A stretch of 64,000 bases of DNA from contig NZ_JAFCNB010000001.1 in the NCBI RefSeq assembly GCF_017896165.1, positions 496,001 through 560,000 of the forward strand. The letters run 5' to 3'. Numbering within the stretch: the first letter of the stretch is position 1; every line of letters begins with the position of its first letter. A model generated the notes under the pieces. The model was not told where the DNA came from. It did not search any database and worked only from the letters and a program-made list of their open reading frames with translations. The stretch comes from Microbispora oryzae (GTDB lineage: Bacteria; Actinomycetota; Actinomycetes; Streptosporangiales; Streptosporangiaceae). A program made the position numbers and the translations under genes. Shown piece after piece: positions 1-8,464 of this stretch.

Positions 1-117
1 CGGGAGCTTCAGGACACCGGCTACGGCTCCCGCGAGTTCGCGGTGCGCGACCCGGAGGGCAACCTCTGGTCGTTCGGCACCTATCGCGGCGAGCCGCGCA
101 CGGCGCCCGAGGCGTAG
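1..117 (+). CDS. VOC/glyoxalase-family protein, C-terminal fragment
   Basis: The frame is open from the window edge to a TAG at 115-117 and gives the last 38 residues of a protein. The fragment contains FAVRDPEGNLWSFGTYRGE, the usual closing strand of vicinal oxygen chelate (glyoxalase/bleomycin resistance) proteins, where the Asp-Pro-Glu-Gly-Asn turn precedes a Trp or Phe strand. The metal ligands and substrate pocket lie outside the window, so the reaction cannot be given. A small hairpin follows the stop. Confidence 0.75.
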   Translation, partial: RELQDTGYGSREFAVRDPEGNLWSFGTYRGEPRTAPEA

Positions 118-122
118 CCCCC

Positions 123-141
123 CCGCCGTCGGGTACGGCGG
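123..141 (+). terminator. Short hairpin after the VOC gene
   Basis: CCGCCGT and ACGGCGG form a perfect 7-bp stem around a 5-base loop, 6 bases after the stop codon. There is no T-run, so termination is an inference from position. Confidence 0.35.
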
Positions 142-200
142 AGGCCGCGGGAGTCGCTACCCTACGTACGACCCCCGCGCTTGTTGAGGAGTGTGCGATC

Positions 201-1322
201 GTGCGCGTTGTTGACGCTTTCCGCGAGGCCTACGGCACCGAGCCCGCCGGGGTCTGGCACGCCCCCGGGAGGGTCAACCTGATGGGCGAGCACACGGACT
301 ACAACGACGGCTTCGTGCTGCCGTTCGCGGTTCCCTGGGGCGCCACCGCCGCGGTCGCCCCGCGCACGGACGGCGTGGTCCGGGTCATGTCCCTGCAGGC
401 GCCGGGAGAGAGCCAGGCGGTGGACGACCTCGACGAGGCGCGCGGCTGGGCCCGCTACGCGGTGGGCGTCGTGTGGGCGATGCGGGACCGCGGCCTCCCG
501 GTGAAGGGCGCGGACGTCGCCGTCGACGGCGACGTGCCGCAGGGCGCCGGCCTGTCCTCGAGCGCGGCCCTGGAGATCGTCGTCGCGCTCGCGCTGAACG
601 ACCTCTACGACCTCGGCCTGGAGCGCATGGAGCTGGCCAGAATCGGGCAGCGGGCCGAGAACGACTTCGTCGGCATGCCCTGCGGGATCATGGACCAGGC
701 GACCTCCGCCCTGGGCAGGGAGGGCCACGCCCTCTTCCTCGACTGCCGCTCGCTGGCGAGCCGGCCGATCCCGTTCGACCTGTCCACACACGGCATGCGG
801 ATTCTGATCATCAACACCGGCGTCCACCACGAGCTGGCCGACGGCCAGTACGCCAAGCGCCGTCAGGAGTGCGAGAGCGCCGCCAAGCACCTCGGCGTAC
901 CCGCTCTGCGCGACGTCACCGACCTCGCCGCCGCCCTCCAGCGGCTCACCGGGCCCGAGCGGGACCGGACGCAGCACATCGTCACGGAGAACCACCGGGT
1001 CGAGGCGATGGTCGGGCTGCTGCGCGCCGGGGCCGTCCAGGAGATCGGCGCGGTGCTGAACGCCTCCCACATCTCGATGCGCGACCAGTTCCAGATCTCC
1101 TGCGCCGAACTGGACGTCGCCGTCGAGTCCGCGATCAAGGGGGGTGCCCGCGGCGCCCGCATGACCGGCGGCGGCTTCGGCGGCTCGGCGATCGCGCTCG
1201 TCGCAGACGACCGGGTGGACTCCGTGCGGGCCAGGGTGCTGGCGGCCTACGAGGAGCGGGGCTGGGCCCCGCCGACGTTCTACTCCGCCACCCCCGCGGC
1301 CGGGGCGCGCAGGATCCGCTGA
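201..1322 (+). CDS. galK: Galactokinase
   Basis: GHMP-family kinase that phosphorylates galactose to galactose 1-phosphate, the first step of the Leloir pathway, in the cytoplasm. The galactokinase signature GRVNLMGEHTDYNDG lies at residues 23-37, the ATP-binding glycine-rich loop GAGLSSSAAL at 115-124 and the C-terminal GHMP motif GGGFGGSA near 323. At 373 residues it is close to family length. The GTG start is preceded by GAGGAG about 9 bases upstream. No galT or galE is adjacent. The next gene starts 18 bases after the stop and may be cotranscribed. Confidence 0.93.
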   Translation: MRVVDAFREAYGTEPAGVWHAPGRVNLMGEHTDYNDGFVLPFAVPWGATAAVAPRTDGVVRVMSLQAPGESQAVDDLDEARGWARYAVGVVWAMRDRGLPVKGADVAVDGDVPQGAGLSSSAALEIVVALALNDLYDLGLERMELARIGQRAENDFVGMPCGIMDQATSALGREGHALFLDCRSLASRPIPFDLSTHGMRILIINTGVHHELADGQYAKRRQECESAAKHLGVPALRDVTDLAAALQRLTGPERDRTQHIVTENHRVEAMVGLLRAGAVQEIGAVLNASHISMRDQFQISCAELDVAVESAIKGGARGARMTGGGFGGSAIALVADDRVDSVRARVLAAYEERGWAPPTFYSATPAAGARRIR

Positions 1323-1340
1323 CCCCCGCGCCGCCGCGAC

Positions 1341-1985
1341 GTGGACTCCAGTGGGCAGGTCGAGGGAACGGTCAGGCGCCTGGCCGCCCAGGTGTACCGC
1401 GCCTTGCACGGGAACGGCCTCCAGGCCGAGCCCGTGGTCGAGCTCGCCTGCCTGATGGAGGAACTCGGCTTGAGCGGCCCGGCCGTACGAGAGATCTTGG
1501 AGCGCCGGCCGGTGGATCTGAGCCCTTCGGACGTCGACCGCCTCGGGCGGGGCCTGCTTGAGCTGATGGACTTCGAGCATGGCTTCGACCTGGAGCCCGG
1601 CTTGTGGGAGACCCTGGAGAGCGCGGTCGAGGCCGTCGAGCGCGACCTCCGCTCCTCCGGAATCGAGGGGGCGCTGAGGATCACGATGCCGGACTGGGAC
1701 GACCATGGATGCGCCCGGGTGGAATTCCGCGGCGCCTGTGGCTCGCCTCCCATCTGGCCGAGCACCGGCAGGGACGCCGAAGTCGCGCTCGCCGAGGTCG
1801 CCGACGCCGCTCAGGACGTCGTCATGGATGTCGTCTGGACCGTGTGGCCGACCTGCCCCGACCATCGGCTCGGCCTGCACGCCGCGCTGGTGGAGGGGGC
1901 CGCCGTATGGCGGTGCGCGGGCGCCGGCACGCATACGGCCGCCACGATAGGTGACCTGCCACGGCCACGGCGACCGCACCGGTAA
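1341..1985 (+). CDS. Hypothetical protein
   Basis: A 214-residue protein that I do not recognise. The first half is predicted helical and acidic (residues 1-110). The second half has beta-like segments (ALRITMPDW, ARVEFRG) and a WTVWPTCPDH stretch followed by a CAGAGTH segment. The pattern TVWPTCPDHRLGLH...W.C...GTH is seen in short actinomycete proteins of unknown function, and the Cys and His positions could bind a metal, which is a guess. There is no signal peptide or membrane segment. The GTG start lies 18 bases after galK, so it may be the second gene of that operon. Confidence 0.6.
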   Translation: MDSSGQVEGTVRRLAAQVYRALHGNGLQAEPVVELACLMEELGLSGPAVREILERRPVDLSPSDVDRLGRGLLELMDFEHGFDLEPGLWETLESAVEAVERDLRSSGIEGALRITMPDWDDHGCARVEFRGACGSPPIWPSTGRDAEVALAEVADAAQDVVMDVVWTVWPTCPDHRLGLHAALVEGAAVWRCAGAGTHTAATIGDLPRPRRPHR

Positions 1986-2088
1986 CGGCCGTAATGCACG
2001 GAAAAGGCGTTGCCGCCGATGGTGTGACCCCGGATATGGTCACGCGCCAGAAGCGCCATAAGGCGCGGCCGTCCCACAAGGAGTGCGC

Positions 2089-2583
2089 GTGACCACGTTC
2101 GATGTTCCCGTTCGTCTGGAGACCGAGCGCCTTGTGGTGCGGCCACACGAGCCAGCCGATCATGACCAGGTGGCCGCGCTCGTCGTGAACGGGGATGCGT
2201 CCGGCGTCCTTCCGCCGGGCTCTCCCTCTGCTGTCGAGGAGGTCGAGGAGTGGCTCGCTGAGGGCGTTCACGGACTGCGGCGCTCCGGCAAGGGCGTACA
2301 GCTGGCGATCTTCACCAAGGACGGCGAACTGGTCGGCGGGATCAACCTGCGGGGAACCGACTGGGACACCGGCATCACCGAAGTGGGCTACGGCGTGGGC
2401 CCCAGGTCTCGCGGGCGGGGCATCGCACCCGAGGCGCTTCGCGCGGTCACGCGTTGGGCTTTCTCGCTGGGCCTCCGTCGGGTGGAGCTACGCACCACTT
2501 CCGAGAACGAGGCGTCCCAGCGTGTCGCGGCCAAGGCCGGATTCACCTACGAGGGCACGTCGCGAACCCCAGCCCGTCCATAG
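2089..2583 (+). CDS. GNAT-family N-acetyltransferase (RimJ/RimL type), short C-terminus
   Basis: Predicted acetyl-CoA-dependent N-acyltransferase. The N-terminal strand LETERLVVRPHEPADHDQ is typical of the RimJ/RimL branch, and the acetyl-CoA loop RSRGRGIAPEAL follows the GYGVGP strand. The GTG at 2089 is preferred over GTG 2083 because AAGGAG at 2078-2083 would overlap the latter and sits 5 bases from the former. The protein ends at YEGTSRTPARP, whereas RimL relatives normally continue about 15-20 residues with another strand. It may be a naturally short form or have a late frameshift. The substrate is unknown. Confidence 0.8.
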   Translation: MTTFDVPVRLETERLVVRPHEPADHDQVAALVVNGDASGVLPPGSPSAVEEVEEWLAEGVHGLRRSGKGVQLAIFTKDGELVGGINLRGTDWDTGITEVGYGVGPRSRGRGIAPEALRAVTRWAFSLGLRRVELRTTSENEASQRVAAKAGFTYEGTSRTPARP

Positions 2584-2611
2584 CCCGCACCCATGTTCGG
2601 ACGAAGGACAG

Positions 2612-2647
2612 CCCCGGTCCGGTGGCCGGATGGCCGCCGAACCGGGG
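2612..2647 (+). terminator. Hairpin terminator after the GNAT gene
   Basis: A 16-bp stem with two mismatched positions (2612-2627 with 2632-2647) around a GGAT loop, 28 bases after the GNAT stop. There is no T-run, as is common in high-GC actinomycetes. Confidence 0.5.
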
Positions 2648-2745
2648 TGAGAGGCCTCTGGGCCGCCGGCGGCTCTACGCTGTGCGATCTAGGTGATCTA
2701 CGCGATGTGCGAAGCGTCGGCGAGACCGCGAACCGGTGGCCACTG

Positions 2746-3273
2746 TCAGCAGTGCGATGCCTGATAACCGGTGCTGACCCTGGTCGAGCCGTACGAGTGC
2801 GTCGTGTTGGTGGTGGTGGGATACCACGACTCGACGGCGCCCTCCGCGAAGATGCAGTTGTTCGGCGAGTACACCGTCACAGGGCCGGCGTAGTAGTAGT
2901 AGCGGCCATACGTGCCGGCTGTCGCGGGGTCGCGCTTGGAGCCGATGTTCGTGCACGAGGTCTTGCTGGGCGTGGTCTGCGAGCACTTCACCAGCACGAC
3001 GTACATGCCCTTGAGGATTCCGTAGGAGTTCGGTCCGGTCGCGACCGTGACGGCGCAGTTGTTGCCGGTGGAGCTGTCGTAGTAAACGTCCAGGTACGCC
3101 CTCAGATCGCCGTACACATCGTCGTACATCGGGATGTGCTCGATCCGGCTGCCGCTGCACCCGTCGGCCGCCTGGGCCGGCGCCGACACCGTCGTGGCCA
3201 GCCCGACGACGCAGGCTGCCGTCAGCAGCAGAGCCATGGCGCCACGACGGATCCGGCGTCCTAAGTCGTTCAT
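2746..3273 (-). CDS. Small secreted cysteine-rich protein
   Basis: A 175-residue exported protein of unknown function. The N-terminus has a twin Arg (GRRIRRG), a hydrophobic segment (ALLLTAACVVGLATTVSA) and an APAQAA signal-peptidase site near residue 34, so the mature form is about 140 residues. The mature part has six Cys and is rich in Tyr, Thr and Ser (YGRYYYYAGPVTVY), suggesting a disulfide-stabilised beta protein. It recalls spore-associated or other small secreted actinomycete proteins, but I cannot name a family. It is transcribed alone, with an AT-richer upstream region containing inverted repeats. Confidence 0.8.
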   Translation of the reverse strand: MNDLGRRIRRGAMALLLTAACVVGLATTVSAPAQAADGCSGSRIEHIPMYDDVYGDLRAYLDVYYDSSTGNNCAVTVATGPNSYGILKGMYVVLVKCSQTTPSKTSCTNIGSKRDPATAGTYGRYYYYAGPVTVYSPNNCIFAEGAVESWYPTTTNTTHSYGSTRVSTGYQASHC

Positions 3274-3289
3274 CAGGTCCCCCTCGTCT

Positions 3290-3344
3290 TGATATCGGCC
3301 GCACGGCAGATATCACGCGCAAAGGCTGATTCGTGATCATCAGC
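3290..3344. promoter_or_regulatory. Two inverted repeats upstream of the secreted-protein gene
   Basis: In the 327-base gap between the secreted-protein gene and tRNA-Asn, TGATATC (3290-3296) pairs with GATATCA (3309-3315), and GGCTGAT (3323-3329) pairs with ATCAGCC (3338-3344). Both lie within 75 bases upstream of the divergent minus-strand start, where a promoter and operators would be expected. No regulator is identified. The rest of the gap up to the tRNA terminator shows no gene. Confidence 0.3.
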
Positions 3345-3556
3345 CCATTACGGGAAGGATCTTAGGCGACGGCGATCTAGACGACAATCGTGGATGACTA
3401 CTCGTCAGGCGGATCGCATCGCCGGCCGGGCCGGGTGTCCGGCGCCCCGGCGTGCCGACATCAGATCAGGCCCGTGAACCTCCATGGGGCCGAGGCCGTG
3501 GACACGGCCTTCGGCGAGCAGACCCGGTAGCGCCTCCCCCGTGGCCCCAGAACGAC

Positions 3557-3590
3557 TCAGGCCCCCTTCCCGGATGGGAAGGGGGCCTGA
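3557..3590 (-). terminator. Strong hairpin terminator downstream of tRNA-Asn
   Basis: A perfect 15-bp stem (3557-3571 with 3576-3590) around a 4-base loop, starting 10 bases beyond the 3' end of the minus-strand tRNA. Confidence 0.8.
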
Positions 3591-3600
3591 GCCTTCTCGG

Positions 3601-3673
3601 CTCCCGCGATAGGACTCGAACCTATAACCTGCCGGTTAACAGCCGGCTGCTCTGCCGATTGAGCTACACGGGA
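3601..3673 (-). tRNA. tRNA-Asn (anticodon GTT)
   Basis: The minus strand folds as a 73-nt cloverleaf. The acceptor stem TCCCGTG pairs with CGCGGGA (one G-U), the D arm is GCTC/GAGC, the anticodon stem GCCGG/CCGGC holds loop CTGTTAA with anticodon GTT, and the T arm ATAGG-TTCGAGT-CCTAT is intact. The discriminator base is G and CCA is not encoded. It is a single copy with its own terminator. Confidence 0.95.
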
Positions 3674-3826
3674 TCGCTCTGCTCCGCGCTTTCCGGCCCT
3701 CAGGCCTTCCTTGCGGCGCGGAACTAGATTAGCGCACTCGGGGGGGTGTCTGTCACATCCAGTGCTGTTGGATATGTGCAGGCCCTGCGGGTAGGGGGGC
3801 GGGGAACACGAGCGCGGAGGTGGAAG

Positions 3827-4132
3827 ATGCGGTACAAGGCGGTGTTCGCCAGCGGACTGGCCGTCGGCTACATCCTGGGCACACGGGCCGGCCGCGAGCG
3901 GTACGAACAGATCAAGCGCTTCGCCCAGCGGGTCGCCGACAGCCCCACCGTGCAGGAGGCCGCCGGGCTTGTGGGCGCCCAGGCGTCGAAGGTGGCGGGC
4001 AAGGCCAAGGACATCGCGGGCGACAGGTTCGGCGACAGAGTGCCGTTCCTGCGCCGCCAGGAGCCCTGGGAGGGCGACCCTGTGGGGGCCGCCACCGGAT
4101 GGCCGGGCTCCGACGCGGACCGGACCACCTGA
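3827..4132 (+). CDS. Small YtxH-like membrane-anchored protein
   Basis: A 101-residue protein beginning MRYKAVFASGLAVGYILGTRAGRERYEQ at its N-terminus: one short hydrophobic segment with glycines, followed at once by basic residues and an amphipathic helix with an Ala/Lys-rich stretch (SKVAGKAKDIAGDRF). This layout is that of YtxH-type stress-associated membrane proteins. The ATG at 3827 has GGAGG 6 bases upstream, and the longer in-frame start upstream lacks one. The function is unknown. A terminator with a T-run follows. Confidence 0.75.
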   Translation: MRYKAVFASGLAVGYILGTRAGRERYEQIKRFAQRVADSPTVQEAAGLVGAQASKVAGKAKDIAGDRFGDRVPFLRRQEPWEGDPVGAATGWPGSDADRTT

Positions 4133-4152
4133 CCGGCCGTCCCGCCCGGGAG

Positions 4153-4182
4153 AGCCTCCGGCCGCCGCCGGAGGCTTTTTTT
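4153..4182 (+). terminator. Intrinsic terminator with T-run
   Basis: GCCTCCGGC (4154-4162) pairs perfectly with GCCGGAGGC (4167-4175) and is followed by seven T residues. This is a textbook Rho-independent terminator for the YtxH-like gene. Confidence 0.9.
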
Positions 4183-4319
4183 CGTGGTCGGCGCGCTTCG
4201 GCGTGTCGCCCAGCCTGCCATCACCCACATATACCGGAATCGCGGAAAGTGTCCGCGAATCGCCACTCGAACGGCAATGCTCCGGATATATGACATTTTG
4301 TCCGGATCGAATCCGGGAG

Positions 4320-4838
4320 TCAGACGCCGAGGCTCCGCCGTACCTCTTCGAGGGCCTGCTCGGCGAGCGCCCGGAGGCCCGGGTCGGCCGGGTCGAGGCC
4401 GGGATCGAAGACGAACTCCCAGCGGGGCGCCTCGTGCCCGGGGATCCGGCGCGCCACCAGCCGCACGCCTCCGCGCGCGTCGAGCGGCACGTGCCGGCTC
4501 GCCACGATCGAGGCGGTCACCCGCTCGCGGATCGTCTCGGGCAGCGAGCCCGGCTCGGGCAGGAGCGCCCGGTGGACCGCGCGGTCCGTCATGGTGAGCG
4601 TCACCCCCTCCTCGTCCCACACGGCCTTGTCCATCCGGTGCCAGGGCAGCCGGAGCCCGTCCGGCAGGTACAGCGCCTGGGTGGTGGCCACGATGTGGCC
4701 CCCGCCGGCCGCTGGGGCATGGCTGATCACCCGCTCGCCGGTTTCGAGGGAGAGTGAGGCACGGATGTCGGCCGGGAGCCGCCGGGAGCCGAACAGCCCC
4801 CCGGCGCGGCCGAAGAGGGATGGCTTCGCGTCAGCCAA
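4320..4838 (-). CDS. Conserved hypothetical protein
   Basis: A 172-residue cytoplasmic protein that I do not recognise. Residues about 32-85 look like alternating beta strands (GERVISHAPA, GHIVATTQALYLPD, LRLPWHRMDKAVWDEEGVTLTM), in the manner of a PH-like domain with a Trp-His pair. The second half is a beta segment (RWEFVFDP) and a final helix. Proteins with the HIVATTQALYLP..W pattern are common in actinomycetes but have no assigned role. It lies downstream of the sigma-factor terminator, so it is probably independent of it. Confidence 0.7.
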   Translation of the reverse strand: MADAKPSLFGRAGGLFGSRRLPADIRASLSLETGERVISHAPAAGGGHIVATTQALYLPDGLRLPWHRMDKAVWDEEGVTLTMTDRAVHRALLPEPGSLPETIRERVTASIVASRHVPLDARGGVRLVARRIPGHEAPRWEFVFDPGLDPADPGLRALAEQALEEVRRSLGV

Positions 4839-4986
4839 TGGACACCGCCAGTCAGCACGTCGTCGGTAGTGGTGCCCGGCGTGACCCGCCGCGGACGGCG
4901 CATCCCGGACACTCTCCCGGCAGGCTATCCGCCGGGCCGATCAGGACGCGTCCCGGCCCCGTGTGCCTGGCCCCCCGGGCCGTACA

Positions 4987-5035
4987 GATACGGCGGTACG
5001 GATACGGCGGTACGAGACGGCGGTACGAGACGGCG
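4987..5035. repeat. Short tandem repeat, 13-14 bp unit, about 3.6 copies
   Basis: Two exact copies of GATACGGCGGTACG (4987-5014) are followed by AGACGGCGGTACG and AGACGGCG. It lies in the 249-base gap between the sigma factor and the hypothetical gene and abuts the sigma-factor terminator. No gene is visible in the gap. Confidence 0.75.
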
Positions 5036-5075
5036 CAGGGCCCCGCGGAACCGGGCGGGTTCGCGGGGCCCTGCG
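5034..5075 (-). terminator. Hairpin terminator of the sigma-factor gene
   Basis: CGCAGGGCCCCGCG plus AACC pairs with GGTTCGCGGGGCCCTGCG, leaving one bulged G. The stem is about 18 bp and begins 12 bases after the sigma-factor stop. Confidence 0.75.
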
Positions 5076-5087
5076 CGAGTGGAACGG

Positions 5088-6239
5088 TCAGTCGAGGTAG
5101 TCGCGGAGCATCTGCGCCCGCGTGGGGTGGCGCAGCTTGGCCAGCGTCTTCGACTCGATCTGCCGGATGCGCTCCCGCGTCACGCCGAACTCCCTGCCGA
5201 CCTCCTCCAGCGTGCGCGGGTGGCCGTCCGACAGGCCGAACCTGAGCTGGATGATCCGCTGTTCCCGGTCGGACAGCGTCGCGAGGATGTCGTCGAGCTG
5301 GTCCTGCAGCATGATGAACGCCGCCGCCTCGATCGGCACGACCGCGTCGGCGTCCTCGATGAAGTCGCCGAGGTCGGAGTCCTCCTCGCCGATGGGCGAC
5401 TGGAGCGACACCGGCTCCTGCGCGATGCGCTGGATCTCCACCACCCGGTCGATCGGCAGGTCCATCTCCGCCGCGATCTCCTCCGGGGCGGGCTCCCTGC
5501 CGAGGTCCTGGTGGAGCTGCCGCTGCACGCGGACGAGCTTGTTGATGGTCTCGACCATGTGGACCGGAATGCGGATGGTCCGCGCCTGGTCGGCGATGGC
5601 CCTGGTGATCGCCTGCCGGATCCACCAGGTGGCGTACGTGGAGAACTTGTAGCCCTTGGTGTAGTCGAACTTCTCCACGGCCCGGATGAGACCCAGGTTG
5701 CCCTCCTGGATCAGGTCCAGGAACAGCATCCCGCGGCCCACGTACCGCTTGGCGATGGAGACGACGAGCCGCAGGTTGGCCTCGATGAGGCGCTGCTTGG
5801 CCCGGACGCCCTCCCAGACGAGGTCTTCGAACTCGGGGCGGGCCGTCCTGATCGCGGGGCTCTCGCAGAGCTTGTCCTCGGCGAACAGGCCGGCCTCGAT
5901 GGCCTTGGCGAGCTCGACCTCCTCTTCGGCCGTCAGCAGGGGCACCCTGCCGATCTCCCGGAGGTAGATCCTCACCAGGTCGCTCGTCGGCGCCCTCCGC
6001 GCGAGGTCCTCCTCCTCCTGCCTGCTGGGCTCCTCGTCGCCCTGCGGCTCTAGGACCTCCACCCCGTTCTCGGCGAGCATCCGCACGACGCGCTCAAGCG
6101 CGTCGGCAGGCAGCTCGGATCGGTCGAGCGCGGCGGCCACGTCGTCAACCGTGACGCTTCCGCGTTCCCTTCCCTTCGCGACGAGGTCCGCCACCTGATC
6201 GACGGATGGCGTCCTGCTTGGCAGCACCGATGCACCCAC
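5088..6239 (-). CDS. Principal-type RNA polymerase sigma factor (RpoD/HrdB group)
   Basis: Group 1/2 sigma-70 factor that directs core RNA polymerase to promoters. Region 1.2 ([16 protein letters not shown]), region 2 ([47 protein letters not shown]), region 3 ([16 protein letters not shown]) and the region 4.2 helix-turn-helix ([20 protein letters not shown]) are all intact. Compared with HrdB it lacks the long Ala/Lys-rich N-terminal tract. The start is uncertain: GTG 6239 (GASVLPSR...) is used, but ATG 6266 and TTG 6296 are also open, and none has a clear ribosome binding site, so leaderless translation is possible. It lies beside dnaG, as in macromolecular-synthesis operons. Whether it is the housekeeping factor or an alternative cannot be told here. 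Confidence 0.9.
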   Translation of the reverse strand: MGASVLPSRTPSVDQVADLVAKGRERGSVTVDDVAAALDRSELPADALERVVRMLAENGVEVLEPQGDEEPSRQEEEDLARRAPTSDLVRIYLREIGRVPLLTAEEEVELAKAIEAGLFAEDKLCESPAIRTARPEFEDLVWEGVRAKQRLIEANLRLVVSIAKRYVGRGMLFLDLIQEGNLGLIRAVEKFDYTKGYKFSTYATWWIRQAITRAIADQARTIRIPVHMVETINKLVRVQRQLHQDLGREPAPEEIAAEMDLPIDRVVEIQRIAQEPVSLQSPIGEEDSDLGDFIEDADAVVPIEAAAFIMLQDQLDDILATLSDREQRIIQLRFGLSDGHPRTLEEVGREFGVTRERIRQIESKTLAKLRHPTRAQMLRDYLD

Positions 6240-6372
6240 GCAACACAGTGTGCGGTACGGGCACATCAAAATGGCAGGCCTATTTTTGTCACTCAAGGTA
6301 AGGCGGAAGGAATGCCGAATCGAGATCCAAATTAATGTTTCATCGAACTCGGAGCTGGAAAGGGATGGTTAT

Positions 6373-8292
6373 TCAGGCCCCGGCAGCTCGTTCTCGCAAC
6401 ACACGTCTCTGCTGCTCCAGGGCGACAAGCTCGCCGAACAGGCGGTTGTACTCCTGCTGTTCGTCGACCGGATTCAACCGTTGCAACCGCGACTTCAGCT
6501 GTGCGACCGCACGGCCCACCGCGACCTCCTGGAGTTTCGCGAGCACGGCCGCTCCGTAACGTTCCTCGGCGCTCACGTCGGCCTGCGGCGGCTCCACGGC
6601 GAACCGCGTGACGAGTGACGAGAGATCGATTCCCGGCTCCGCCGCGGGCGCCGCCACGGCGGCCTGGGCGAGCAGCCGGTCGACCCAGTCGCGCCCGCCG
6701 GGCCCCCCGGCGGCGGTCCCCCCGGCGGCCGTGACGAGGCCGTGCAGCGCCACGTGCTCGGGCAGCGTGAACGTCTCCGGCGGCAGCGCGTCGAACTCGG
6801 GGCCGAGCAGCGCGGGCCGCTGCACGGCGAGCTTGAGCGCCTCGGCCTCCAGCCGCGCGGCGGGGTCGAGCGGCTCGCGGGGGGCGGCGGCCCGCCCCGG
6901 GCCGGGCCGCCGCCCCGGCCGGCCCGCCTGCTCCGGGCCGCGCTGCTGGGTGCGGGCGATGACCTGCTGTATCCGCTGGATGACGAAGCCCTCGTCGAGG
7001 AAGCCGAGCCAGCGGTCGAGGTCGACGACGTAGGTCTTGCGCAGCCCCGGATCCTTGATGGAGGCGATCACCGGCGCCGCGGCGTCGAGCGCGGCCAGCC
7101 GGCCCTCGTTGGTGTTGAGGTCGTAGCGGGACAGCACGCTGCGGACGGCGAAGGCGAACAGCGGCTCACGGCCCGCGACGAGGTCGCGGACGGCGGCGTC
7201 GCCGTGCTTGATCCGCAGGTCGCACGGGTCGAGGCCGTCGGGCTGGACCGCGACGAAGGTCTGGGTGACGAACTTCTGCTCGTCCTGGAAGGCCCGCAGC
7301 GCCGCCTTCTGCCCGGCGGAGTCGCCGTCGAAGGTGAAGATCACCTCGCCGCGGAACTCGGCCTGGTCGAGCAGCAGCCGGCGCAGGACCTTGATGTGGT
7401 CCTCCCCGAACGAGGTGCCGCAGGTCGCCACCGCGGTCGGCACGCCGGCCAGGTGGCAGGCCATCACGTCGGTGTATCCCTCGACGACGACCGCCTGGGA
7501 CCGCCGGGCGATCTCCCGTTTGGCCAGGTCGACGCCGTACAGCACCGCGCTCTTGTGGTAGATCGGGGTCTCCGGCGTGTTCAGGTATTTCGGCCCGTCG
7601 TCGGAGTCGAGCAGCTTGCGCGCGCCGAAGCCGATCGTGTCGCCGGTGATGTCGCGGATCGGCCAGACGAGCCGCCCGCGGAACCGGTCGACCGGCCCCC
7701 GGCGGCCCTCCCGGGCCAGGCCGCCCTTGATCAGCTCCTGCGAGGTGAACCCGCGCGACATCAGATGCCGCGACAGCGCCTCCCATCCGGCCGGGGCGTA
7801 CCCGACGCCGAAGTGCTCGGCGTCGGTCCGTTCGAAGCCGCGCTCCGACAGGAAGCGCCGCGCGGGGGCCGCGTCGGGGGTGGTGAGCTGGGCGGCGTAG
7901 AACTCCGCCGCCGCCCGGTGCGCCTCGATGAGACGCACGCGCTCCCCCTGCTCGCGGCCCGGCACATAGCCGCCCTGCTCGTATCGGAGCTGGATCCCGG
8001 CCCGCTGCGCCAGCCGCTCGACGGCCTCGGTGAAGGTCAGACTCTCGATCTTGCGCACGAAGGTGATGACGTCGCCACCCTCGGCGCAGCCGAAGCAGTA
8101 GTAATAGCCGCGGGCCGGAGTGACGTTGAACGACGGGGACTTCTCGTCGTGGAAGGGGCACAGCCCCTTGAGGTTGCCGCCACCCGCGTTGCGCAACTGG
8201 ATGTGTTCGCCGACCACGTCGGCGATCTGAGAGCGCTCCCGCACGAGCGCGATGTCGTCGTCGCTGATCCGCCCACCGTTCCGCCCTGCCAC
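6373..8292 (-). CDS. dnaG: DNA primase
   Basis: Synthesises RNA primers at the replication fork. The N-terminal CHC2 zinc finger has Cys45, His48, Cys66 and Cys69. The catalytic TOPRIM core follows, with VVEGYTDVMA and the metal-binding acidic motif FDGDSAGQKAA. The C-terminal DnaB-interacting region begins after a Gly/Pro/Arg-rich linker around residue 440 (GRPGRRPGPGR). Its 639 residues match actinobacterial DnaG. The ATG start and GISDDD-like opening fit the family. It lies 76 bases or more upstream of the sigma factor and is read in the same direction, so cotranscription is likely. Confidence 0.96.
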   Translation of the reverse strand: MAGRNGGRISDDDIALVRERSQIADVVGEHIQLRNAGGGNLKGLCPFHDEKSPSFNVTPARGYYYCFGCAEGGDVITFVRKIESLTFTEAVERLAQRAGIQLRYEQGGYVPGREQGERVRLIEAHRAAAEFYAAQLTTPDAAPARRFLSERGFERTDAEHFGVGYAPAGWEALSRHLMSRGFTSQELIKGGLAREGRRGPVDRFRGRLVWPIRDITGDTIGFGARKLLDSDDGPKYLNTPETPIYHKSAVLYGVDLAKREIARRSQAVVVEGYTDVMACHLAGVPTAVATCGTSFGEDHIKVLRRLLLDQAEFRGEVIFTFDGDSAGQKAALRAFQDEQKFVTQTFVAVQPDGLDPCDLRIKHGDAAVRDLVAGREPLFAFAVRSVLSRYDLNTNEGRLAALDAAAPVIASIKDPGLRKTYVVDLDRWLGFLDEGFVIQRIQQVIARTQQRGPEQAGRPGRRPGPGRAAAPREPLDPAARLEAEALKLAVQRPALLGPEFDALPPETFTLPEHVALHGLVTAAGGTAAGGPGGRDWVDRLLAQAAVAAPAAEPGIDLSSLVTRFAVEPPQADVSAEERYGAAVLAKLQEVAVGRAVAQLKSRLQRLNPVDEQQEYNRLFGELVALEQQRRVLRERAAGA

Positions 8293-8464
8293 GTTCGCGA
8301 GTCTAGAGCCTGCCCCCGACAGGATGAGCTGTCGCCGTCACAACGGCGGCGCCCGCGGGGAACGATCCGCGGCGGGGGAGAGCCCCCGTCCGTCAGCCAG
8401 CCGTTACAAATCTGTTTGTCCCGATACAACGGAAAGGTTCGGTAACGTCATCCTGGTGGAGACC

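Noticed and set aside
162-1979. A 605-residue open frame opposite galK
   Set aside because: It has no domain, a biased composition typical of antisense frames in high-GC DNA, and it overlaps a well-supported gene.
4987-5035. CRISPR-like repeats
   Set aside because: The units are 13-14 bases in direct contact with no spacers; it is a simple tandem repeat.
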